DNA of 5,785 nt from Chitinophaga pinensis (lineage in GTDB: Bacteria; Bacteroidota; Bacteroidia; UKL13-3): NCBI GenBank assembly GCA_943323675.2, contig CALPIR020000153.1, positions 1-5,785 on the forward strand, written 5' to 3'. Position 1 is the first letter of the stretch, and the number at the start of each line of letters is the position of its first letter. This document shows positions 1 through 5,458 of the stretch, piece by piece. Under the pieces are notes generated by a model that did no database searches, was not told the origin of the DNA, and worked only from the letters and a program-made list of their open reading frames with translations. The translations under genes and the position numbers were made by a program.

Positions 1-1
1 A

Positions 2-1462
2 AATGCAATGGTAGCAAATACTACTGGTTTTGAAAATACAGCTATTGGAAGTTTTGCAATGAATTCAAATACGACCGGAACCTCAAATACTGCTTCAGGA
101 TCAAGTGCATTATACTCTAACACTACTGGTTCTCAGAATACAGCAATTGGCAAAAGTACTTTATATTCAAACACTACTGGAAGTAATAACTTAGCCATTG
201 GTTTAGAGGCTTTATATTCAAATACAATTGGAAATGATAATTCAGGATTTGGAGTATTTGCATTATTTTCAAATACAACTGGAAGTTACAACACAGCAAA
301 TGGAAAAGGTGCTTTATATTTTAATACTACTGGAACTGATAATTCAGGATTTGGAGCCCTTACATTACATTCAAATACTACAGGAAGTTTGAATACTGCT
401 TTGGGTACAACTGCTTTGTATTCAAACACCATTGGTAACTGGAATACTGCAAATGGTAAAGGAGCTTTGTATTCGAATACAACCGGAAGTCGGAATTTAG
501 CTAATGGTTTTGAGGCATTATTAAATAATACTATAGGAAATGATAATACAGCAAATGGATATTCAGCACTTTCTAGTAATGTAGCAGGAATCGGAGCTAC
601 AGCAATTGGTGCTTTTGCCATGCAATATGCAAATAATAGTTCTACTACTTTTGAAAGTCAAAATGTTGCTGTCGGCTACGCGGCACTTAGTGGTTCTTCC
701 ACTCCAGCAAATAATACCGGCATTGCAAACACTGCTATTGGATATTTGGCAATGTTTTCTAATACATCAGGAGGGGAAAATACAGCAAATGGTCAATTGT
801 CATTGTATTCAAACACTACTGGATATAAAAATACAGGAATAGGAACTGCTTCATTAAGTTTCAATACTACAGGATATGAAAATATGGCCAATGGTTATAT
901 TTCATTATATTATAATACTACAGGATTTAATAATACGGCAAGTGGAGTAAGGTCGTTATATCAAAATACAACAGGAAATAATAATACTGCGTTAGGAAAC
1001 TCAGCTTTAATTAATAACACGACAGGGAGTAATAATATTGCCATAGGTTATAATGCACAAACACCAAGTGCCACTAACAGTAACCAAGTGCGTGTAGGCA
1101 ATACTGCTGTTACTTATGCAGGCGTTCAAGTAGCTTGGACAGTTACCAGCGATAAACGTTGGAAGTCTAATATTGAAAACAGCAACCTGGGGTTAGATTT
1201 TATTACCAAACTACGTCCTGTTTCTTATTACAGAAATAATGACGAAAGCAAAAAATTAGAATATGGTTTTATAGCCCAAGAATTAGATGTCACTTTAAAT
1301 AATGCAGGTGTAACTAACAATGGTATTATTTCAAAAGATGATGCTGGTATGTATAGTGTGCGTTACAATGATTTATTAGCACCTATGGTAAAAGCCATTC
1401 AAGAGCAACAGTTAATGATAAAAGAGCTACAGAAAGAAATTGAGGAATTAAAGAAAAAATAG
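2..1462 (+). CDS. Tandem-repeat surface protein with C-terminal peptidase S74 domain (5' partial)
   Basis: The reading frame is open to the left edge. The first in-frame ATG (position 8, residue 1 here) lies inside a repeat unit, so the true start is outside the window. Residues 10-342 are tandem units of mostly 17 residues, with consensus N-T-A-x-G-x-x-A-L-Y-S-N-T-T-G-x-x, resembling YadA-type head (beta-roll) repeats. A linker follows. At residue 381 comes the S74 motif SDKRWK, with Ser381 and Lys386 spaced like the known catalytic pair. The motifs LGLDFITKLRPVSYY and YGFIAQEL follow, and the protein ends in a Lys/Glu-rich coiled coil (about 455-484). In studied members (phage tail spikes, MyRF), this domain drives trimer assembly and then cleaves itself off before the Ser. 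I infer a trimeric fibre at the cell surface with a 104-residue piece released. No type IX secretion tail is visible. A phage-like tail fibre is the alternative, but no phage genes are nearby. Confidence 0.88.
   Translation, partial: NAMVANTTGFENTAIGSFAMNSNTTGTSNTASGSSALYSNTTGSQNTAIGKSTLYSNTTGSNNLAIGLEALYSNTIGNDNSGFGVFALFSNTTGSYNTANGKGALYFNTTGTDNSGFGALTLHSNTTGSLNTALGTTALYSNTIGNWNTANGKGALYSNTTGSRNLANGFEALLNNTIGNDNTANGYSALSSNVAGIGATAIGAFAMQYANNSSTTFESQNVAVGYAALSGSSTPANNTGIANTAIGYLAMFSNTSGGENTANGQLSLYSNTTGYKNTGIGTASLSFNTTGYENMANGYISLYYNTTGFNNTASGVRSLYQNTTGNNNTALGNSALINNTTGSNNIAIGYNAQTPSATNSNQVRVGNTAVTYAGVQVAWTVTSDKRWKSNIENSNLGLDFITKLRPVSYYRNNDESKKLEYGFIAQELDVTLNNAGVTNNGIISKDDAGMYSVRYNDLLAPMVKAIQEQQLMIKELQKEIEELKKK
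35..1033 (+). repeat. Tandem array of 51-bp (17-residue) coding repeats
   Basis: Nineteen complete units can be laid out in frame. Eleven 51-bp units run from 35 to 595, two longer 66-bp units from 596 to 661 and 662 to 727, and six more 51-bp units from 728 to 1033. Partial units flank the array on both sides (2-34 and 1034 onward). The best-conserved block encodes Y-S-N-T-T-G. The position after N-T-A alternates among I, N, S and L. DNA copies are diverged, so this is an old array rather than a recent perfect expansion. Asn and Thr at fixed positions would stack as ladders if the chain folds as a beta-solenoid (inference). Confidence 0.93.
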
Positions 1463-1475
1463 ATGTGGGATAAAT

Positions 1476-1530
1476 AGGTTTAATAAACAAACAGGAATTA
1501 TATCCCCATTGTTTATTAAACCTGTTTTTT
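1476..1530 (+). terminator. Intrinsic terminator of the repeat-protein gene
   Basis: A perfect 15-bp stem pairs AGGTTTAATAAACAA (1476-1490) with its complement at 1509-1523, around an 18-base loop, and is followed by G and six T (1525-1530). It starts 14 bases after the TAG stop. On the opposite strand no T-run follows, so it looks one-directional and would not efficiently end the leftward operon. Confidence 0.87.
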
Positions 1531-1708
1531 AAAAGAAATTAATTAAGTGTAATGAATGCCAACCGCATTAAAGTAGGATGATATTTTTATTAGCAGTTTT
1601 GTAAAACCAAAATATTCGTTGGCTCGTAATACCATTAAAATATTTACATGTAGTAGTTTTAAATCCGCAATTAAAAGCTGCTGAATTACTTAAAAAGATT
1701 TTTAAATA

Positions 1709-2776
1709 TTATTCTTCGTTATCGTAATATATTTTATAGTATTTACGTCCGTTTTGGTCTTCACCACGCTCAATTAAATTGCGATTCCCGTGGATATAAA
1801 TATGGAAATTCTTATCTAATTTTAAAACACTTTTAAAAATACGCGCCTGCTTCTTTACTGCTTGCGTATTGATATCAAAACCATCGGCCATGTCTAAATC
1901 GCCATCTGTTTGCATCGTTTGTTTAAAAGAGTTGAATGAATTAATCACAGAGCTATCTTCAAATACTGAAACAGCGAAATCATCAGCAACAAAACGTTCA
2001 TTTTCCTTGAAATAATTTACGGACTTATTCAGTAAATCTATTTGATCCGCTTTGGTTACCTCAAACTCTTCGGTAAGTTTCTGTGTAACATATGCTTTTG
2101 CAACGTTTAAAAAATTTCGTGTATAGTTGTAATCGTCTGCACACGTTTTAATTTGCAAAAAATCATCCTTCCAATAAGAAGCTTCTGCCCCACGCCCAGC
2201 CTTATCAACAATAGCTAATTTATATCCCTGCTCTTCGTTTAGTTTTAAAATAATACAGCCCTTATCTAACTTATCAATATTGATACCTTCATCTGCATCT
2301 ATAGCATATACCTTACCCTTTCGGTTGGCTTTTAAAAAAGGCTCTTTGTGTTCTGATTTAAATATTCCTATGGCGTCACACATGTCATCACCCAGCTTCA
2401 CATGACTGATATGTGCAACATACAAATCGCCATCTTTTATATTTGGATGATTGGTACACTCAAACAAATGTTTTGCAATATTTATACTTTGTAAATGAAA
2501 AGAAGATGTTTGATTAAAAATTTGTTGTGCGAAGGAATAAACTGGATTTAAATTCACATCCTCATTGCTCGAGGTAAACTGCCAAAATTCTTGATTTGTG
2601 AATGGCTTAAAGAAATAATGTTGAAGCAATGCTACCAAACTTTCATCATCAACCGCTAAACTATCCGCAGATGCATAAAGCTGCCCACCATTGTTTTTAT
2701 TGCCAACTTCATGTACACTTAATTGCTCAAGATTACTTATAAAAAAATCCATGCTCATGTTGGCAAAGTACATCAC
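1709..2776 (-). CDS. Nucleoid-associated protein, NdpA/YejK family
   Basis: This 355-residue protein matches the 37-kDa nucleoid-associated family (E. coli YejK/NdpA, about 335 residues) over its full length. Landmarks I recognise are an N-terminal LSVHEVGNK stretch (about 19-27), a central region including HISHVKLGDD, and a C-terminal block KKQARIFKS (308-316) followed by HIYIHGNRNLIERG (325-338) and a Tyr/Lys-rich end. The E. coli protein binds DNA and is found on the nucleoid; its precise role is poorly known. The annotated first codon is GTG (2776), with ATG codons at 2773, 2758 and 2752. Family members usually begin shortly before the HxVGNK motif, so 2758 or 2752 is the more likely start. 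It is the last gene of a leftward set, 72 bases or more after the 148-residue gene. No promoter of its own is obvious, so co-transcription is likely. No good terminator follows the TAA stop. Confidence 0.88.
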   Translation of the reverse strand: MMYFANMSMDFFISNLEQLSVHEVGNKNNGGQLYASADSLAVDDESLVALLQHYFFKPFTNQEFWQFTSSNEDVNLNPVYSFAQQIFNQTSSFHLQSINIAKHLFECTNHPNIKDGDLYVAHISHVKLGDDMCDAIGIFKSEHKEPFLKANRKGKVYAIDADEGINIDKLDKGCIILKLNEEQGYKLAIVDKAGRGAEASYWKDDFLQIKTCADDYNYTRNFLNVAKAYVTQKLTEEFEVTKADQIDLLNKSVNYFKENERFVADDFAVSVFEDSSVINSFNSFKQTMQTDGDLDMADGFDINTQAVKKQARIFKSVLKLDKNFHIYIHGNRNLIERGEDQNGRKYYKIYYDNEE

Positions 2777-2848
2777 ACAGACAATTCGCTATCCACAAGT
2801 TTTCGGCAATCATTTTAGCCATTTAATTACAACAGTTTAAATATGTAA

Positions 2849-3295
2849 CTATTTGGCTGAAGGTGATTCAGGCCAGGCATCTTCATTGGTATTTTCCTCG
2901 TCATCTTTTAACGGTTCAGTGCTTGACTTTTTAAACTTATCTTTTAGTTTTATGGCCCATTTCTTAAGTAAAGAATCTTCCCCTTTAACTAAATCTTGAA
3001 ACATACCACTTGCCAAAATACTGGTTAGCACTCGGTATAAAAAACCTGTACGCTTAAATAAAAACTCTTCTAACAGAAATGTTCCAGCAAAACTAGCTAT
3101 TCCACTAGCCAATGGATTAACCGAACCTGATTTACCTCCGCCAATCAACTCACTAAATCCACGCTTAATGATATTAGCGGGCTTCATAGCATCAACTAAA
3201 CCTGTAAAATCAGCCTTGAGTTGCTTTACTTGCTCTTCTTTTTTAATTTCTAGTAGCAACAACTGCTTTTCTAGTTCCAATATATTTTTTGCCAT
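2849..3295 (-). CDS. Conserved-looking protein of unknown function, 148 residues
   Basis: I do not recognise a named family. The N-terminus (about residues 5-28) is a Leu/Glu/Lys-rich amphipathic helix, probably a coiled coil. A Gly/Ser-rich turn follows (52-58, GGGKSGS). Next come two moderately hydrophobic stretches (about 62-80 and 85-103) that could touch or enter the membrane. The tail is highly charged: basic at 111-123, then acidic and Pro/Ser-rich to the end. The ATG lies one base after the TAA stop of the upstream holin-like gene, so the two are almost certainly co-transcribed and probably translationally coupled. That suggests a partner of the membrane protein, perhaps a peripheral envelope or stress factor (inference from context only). 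No signal peptide is present. Confidence 0.8.
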   Translation of the reverse strand: MAKNILELEKQLLLLEIKKEEQVKQLKADFTGLVDAMKPANIIKRGFSELIGGGKSGSVNPLASGIASFAGTFLLEEFLFKRTGFLYRVLTSILASGMFQDLVKGEDSLLKKWAIKLKDKFKKSSTEPLKDDEENTNEDAWPESPSAK

Positions 3296-3296
3296 G

Positions 3297-3638
3297 TTAC
3301 TCAGTTGTTAGTTTGATGATTAAACTTTGAATTGGACGCACCACCAATGTATTTCTTAACAAATAAACCAAAATGGCCACCAGTAAATTACCCGCGCCTA
3401 CTACTAAAAATGCTAGGAATAAACTTATTGACGATGCAATGAAAAGGGCCAAGGCTACATTTAAAAAGAAATAAGTTACCAATAAAAACATGGCTAACAA
3501 CATAATAGCTGCCATATTACCAGCAGCGGCACTTCCGTGTTTTACGGTATGAAGTTTAATAATCTCCTTCTGCGTTTCTAAATAATCTTGAAGGTGATCT
3601 ACAATTTCGTTAAATGCTTCTTTTGGTTGATTTTCCAT
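3297..3638 (-). CDS. Holin-superfamily-III-like two-helix membrane protein
   Basis: This 113-residue protein has an amphipathic N-terminal region (about 8-34, including HLQDYLETQKEIIKLH). Two strongly hydrophobic segments follow, about residues 43-68 and 71-94, and a short basic tail ends the chain. The layout and sequence resemble the putative Actinobacterial Holin-X/holin superfamily III group (Phage_holin_3_6, PF07332). That group is widespread in chromosomes and usually lies next to small envelope or stress genes rather than phage lysis genes. No endolysin or phage gene is nearby here, so 'holin' should be read as a family label, not a function. It is the first gene of the leftward operon. 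The ATG at 3638 follows a 397-base divergent intergenic region and has no clear Shine-Dalgarno sequence. Confidence 0.78.
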   Translation of the reverse strand: MENQPKEAFNEIVDHLQDYLETQKEIIKLHTVKHGSAAAGNMAAIMLLAMFLLVTYFFLNVALALFIASSISLFLAFLVVGAGNLLVAILVYLLRNTLVVRPIQSLIIKLTTE

Positions 3639-3799
3639 AACTGCAAGTTATGATAAATTGTGCGACCAACGAAAGGATAGTTTAGTAAATGATCCTAATT
3701 TTTATCAGCAAATTGGCTTTAATAAGTACCAAAATAGACTTAAAAAGTTGATAAACGCTGATCAAATAAATTAAATGAAGGACATGAATAAGTGAAAAA

Positions 3800-3827
3800 C
3801 AAACGTATTTGACTGTTAATCAACAAA
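3800..3827 (-). promoter_or_regulatory. Candidate promoter for the holin-like operon
   Basis: Read on the - strand, TACGTTTG (3807 to 3800) matches the Bacteroidetes -7 consensus TAnnTTTG. A TTTG (3827 to 3824) lies upstream, but only 16 bases separate the two, against the usual 19-20. If real, the message would carry a leader of about 155 bases before the ATG at 3638. The weak spacing keeps confidence low. Confidence 0.28.
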
Positions 3828-3927
3828 ATAAAAAAGTCAACTATTACAATTAAAAACACTATTCTTGCATCTGAAAATCAATTAATTGTAAGTTATTTTT
3901 TTAACAAAAGCGGATGTGAATACTTAG

Positions 3928-3947
3928 ACTTTTCAAAATTGAAAAGT
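3928..3947. repeat. 20-bp inverted repeat upstream of the rplU promoter
   Basis: Perfect 9-bp arms, ACTTTTCAA (3928-3936) and TTGAAAAGT (3939-3947), flank a 2-base centre (AA). It ends 26 bases before the -33 element of the rplU promoter. The near-zero spacer suits a dimeric DNA-binding protein better than an RNA hairpin. A function as operator is inference. Confidence 0.6.
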
Positions 3948-3973
3948 TATTTCAGCTTTTTTAAATAAGACAC

Positions 3974-4003
3974 TTGTTATTCTTTGAAATAGGCATATCT
4001 TTG
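3974..4003 (+). promoter_or_regulatory. Bacteroidetes-type promoter of rplU-rpmA
   Basis: TTG at 3974-3976 and TATCTTTG at 3996-4003 are separated by 19 bases. This matches the primary-sigma promoter described for Bacteroidetes (-33 TTTG or TTG, -7 TAnnTTTG). The start of transcription would fall near 4009-4012, giving a short leader of about 25 bases before the rplU ATG, with no Shine-Dalgarno sequence. Confidence 0.78.
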
Positions 4004-4035
4004 CCGTCCTTTTAACAATATAATTTTATACAAAC

Positions 4036-4347
4036 ATGTTTGCAATAGTGGAAATCGCTGGCCAACAGTTCAAAGTAGAAAAAGACCAAACTCTTTATGT
4101 ACATAGGTTACAGCAAGAGGAAGGCGCCAGCATTGAACTTAACAATGTGTTGCTTGTAAGCAACAACGGATCAGTAAAAGTAGGGGCTCCTTCGGTAGCC
4201 GGTGCTAATGTTAAAGCCACAGTGTTAACGCACTGTAAAGGCGACAAAGTAATCATTTTCAAAAAGAAACGTAGAAAAGGTTACAGAAAGAAAAACGGTC
4301 ACCGTCAATCTTTTACTAAAATCCAAATCGAAGCTATAAACGCTTAA
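4036..4347 (+). CDS. rplU: Large-subunit ribosomal protein bL21
   Basis: The 103-residue product is the normal length for bL21, which binds 23S rRNA in the 50S subunit. The start MFAIVEIAGQQFKV and the C-terminal signature KVIIFKKKRRKGYRKKNGHRQ (about residues 72-92) are diagnostic. The strongly basic C-terminal segment contacts rRNA. The ATG at 4036 is the only sensible start, since the conserved N-terminus begins there. The gene is first in a two-gene operon driven by the promoter at 3974-4003, and rpmA follows after a 35-base gap, the usual order in bacteria. The start codon sits at the centre of a perfect 12-bp palindrome (4031-4042). Confidence 0.98.
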   Translation: MFAIVEIAGQQFKVEKDQTLYVHRLQQEEGASIELNNVLLVSNNGSVKVGAPSVAGANVKATVLTHCKGDKVIIFKKKRRKGYRKKNGHRQSFTKIQIEAINA

Positions 4348-4382
4348 TTTTAAATTTTTAAACCGATTAATAACTAAATACA

Positions 4383-4646
4383 ATGGCACACAAAAAAGGT
4401 GTTGGTAGTTCAAAGAACGGTCGCGAGTCGCATAGTAAGCGTCTTGGCGTGAAAATTTTCGGTGGTCAGTTTGCTACAGCCGGTAACATTATCGTTCGCC
4501 AACGTGGCACAAAACATCATCCAGGAAACAATGTAGGCATTGGTAAAGACCATACCTTATTTGCTCTGATCAATGGTAAAGTAGTTTTCAAAAAGAAAGC
4601 TGATAACAGATCATACGTTTCGGTGGCTCCTCTTGCAGAAGCATAA
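4383..4646 (+). CDS. rpmA: Large-subunit ribosomal protein bL27
   Basis: The 87-residue product is full length for bL27, whose N-terminal tail reaches the peptidyl-transferase centre of the 50S subunit. It starts MAHKKGVGSSKNGRESHSKRLGVK, with the canonical AHKKG tail directly after Met, so there is no cleaved N-terminal extension of the kind seen in Firmicutes. The core motif IIVRQRGTKHHPG (about 37-49) and GKDHTLFAL (about 54-62) are intact. It is the second gene after rplU and ends in a tandem TAATAA stop. A strong terminator begins 22 bases after the stop, so the operon has just these two genes. Confidence 0.98.
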   Translation: MAHKKGVGSSKNGRESHSKRLGVKIFGGQFATAGNIIVRQRGTKHHPGNNVGIGKDHTLFALINGKVVFKKKADNRSYVSVAPLAEA

Positions 4647-4667
4647 TAACCAAAAGAACTTTTACCC

Positions 4668-4703
4668 AAAAGGCCTAACAAAATACTTGTTAGGCCTTTT
4701 TTT
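4668..4703 (+). terminator. Intrinsic terminator of rplU-rpmA
   Basis: A perfect 14-bp stem pairs AAAAGGCCTAACAA (4668-4681) with TTGTTAGGCCTTTT (4687-4700) around a 5-base loop. With the stem's own T residues it ends in a run of seven T (4697-4703). The core is GC-rich for this genome. Confidence 0.92.
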
Positions 4704-5163
4704 GTGATGCATTTCAAAATCCATTATGAAGTTCCCATTGTTAAGTTGATATTAATTTCTCTTACTTGATAATGAATATTTGTAATATTTCATTGAAAAA
4801 TTTAGTCAGTGATTTTCATAACTCCCTCACGCAATCAAATCTCATGTGTAAGGTTAATAGGATTTATTGGGGTAGTACACATTAAATCTCCTAAGGCCCC
4901 TAACTAAATTACATTTTCATAAGTCCGTTTTAAGAACGTTTTAAATTAATCGTGTTACGAAAAACTCAAATACCGATTGGCTCTTCTTATCAATTTAATG
5001 GTATCAGTAATTGGTTTGATAGCATAATCAAAAAAAATCGGGTATGCTTATTTAAGTAATGTTCAATAAATTCAGTTATGGCTTTAACAGTATTGAAAAT
5101 ATGAAAGGTCTCCCATCATAAACCATTTAGATGCCATCACACCAATAAATGATTGGGACTTTC

Positions 5164-5204
5164 GTTATGCTTATTTATCAATTGATTGATAATAAGTATA
5201 TAAC
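5164..5204. repeat. 41-base imperfect inverted repeat
   Basis: GTTAT (5164-5168) pairs with ATAAC (5200-5204), CTTA (5170-5173) with TAAG (5193-5196), and TTATCAAT (5175-5182) with ATTGATAA (5185-5192). That gives 17 pairs around a TG centre, interrupted by a 1 x 3 internal loop and one bulged T. No T-run follows, so it is not an intrinsic terminator. Its right end overlaps the TAACTTTG box. Confidence 0.65.
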
Positions 5205-5208
5205 TTTG
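5201..5208 (+). promoter_or_regulatory. Candidate -7 promoter element upstream of msrA
   Basis: TAACTTTG fits TAnnTTTG exactly. The nearest upstream TTG (5182-5184) is only 16 bases away, and no TTG stands at the preferred 19-20 spacing. If active, it would give msrA a leader of about 245 bases or serve a small RNA. I see no better match between here and the msrA ATG. Confidence 0.3.
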
Positions 5209-5458
5209 AGAAAGTGAATATTTGGGTGATAGGAAAATAATAACATATGCGTTATATTCATGAAATTAAATAACACTAAATATTTTTCGTTTTAAATCCA
5301 AAAGAGAAATATTAGGGATAAGGCATTGAACAGTAAAACAGATAACATTAAACAACTTAACAATAGAAGAATTAATCTTTTTATCAGACTAAAAATTCAA
5401 TAGAATACCATTACATAAATGTGTTTAAACATTAATCAACAGCAATTGTTACATACAT

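Larger units (their letters stand above)
3639..3973. other. Divergent intergenic control region
   Basis: This AT-rich stretch separates the leftward holin-like operon from the rightward rplU-rpmA operon. I see no open frame of note and no RNA gene. It contains a candidate - strand promoter (3800-3827) and a 20-bp near-palindrome (3928-3947) immediately upstream of the rplU promoter. Runs of A and T are frequent, which would favour bent DNA. Confidence 0.6.
4704..5458. other. Long intergenic region without a convincing gene
   Basis: About 755 AT-rich bases lie between the rpmA terminator and msrA. I see no tRNA, no rRNA, no known riboswitch and no frame with coding character over a useful length. 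It holds a 41-base imperfect inverted repeat (5164-5204) and an overlapping -7 box TAACTTTG (5201-5208). It also holds a 12-bp direct repeat TATGCTTATTTA at 5043-5054 and 5166-5177. A short protein-like stretch on the - strand (about 5115-4958), broken at an A8 run (5030-5037), may be a decayed gene remnant. Confidence 0.6.

Noticed and set aside
286..621. 111-codon open frame on the - strand inside the repeat gene
   Set aside because: It is antisense to the 51-bp repeats, which happen to lack stops in that frame. The product is a low-complexity mirror of the repeat with no family resemblance.
606..842. 78-codon open frame on the + strand in another frame of the repeat gene
   Set aside because: Out-of-frame shadow of the repeat protein, whose own frame is clearly coding throughout.
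35..1033. CRISPR-like array because of regular repeats
   Set aside because: The periodicity is 51 bp in frame with one long protein. Units are diverged throughout and there are no constant repeats with unique spacers.
1690..1705. TTAAAAAGATTTTTAA hairpin as terminator of the leftward operon
   Set aside because: Only A-T pairs with a 2-base loop. Such a stem would be too weak and too tight to work as an intrinsic terminator.
4225..4717. Two - strand open frames antisense to rplU and rpmA
   Set aside because: Both genes on the + strand are unmistakable ribosomal proteins. The antisense products show no recognisable domains.
4707..4769. Possible 20-residue peptide just after the rpmA terminator (ATG at 4707)
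   Set aside because: Too short, starts right at the end of a strong terminator, and shows no conserved features.
5043..5177. 12-bp direct repeat TATGCTTATTTA (5043-5054 and 5166-5177) as ends of a small insertion
   Set aside because: Twelve AT-rich bases can recur by chance in 750 bases. No terminal inverted repeats or transposase fragments frame the interval.
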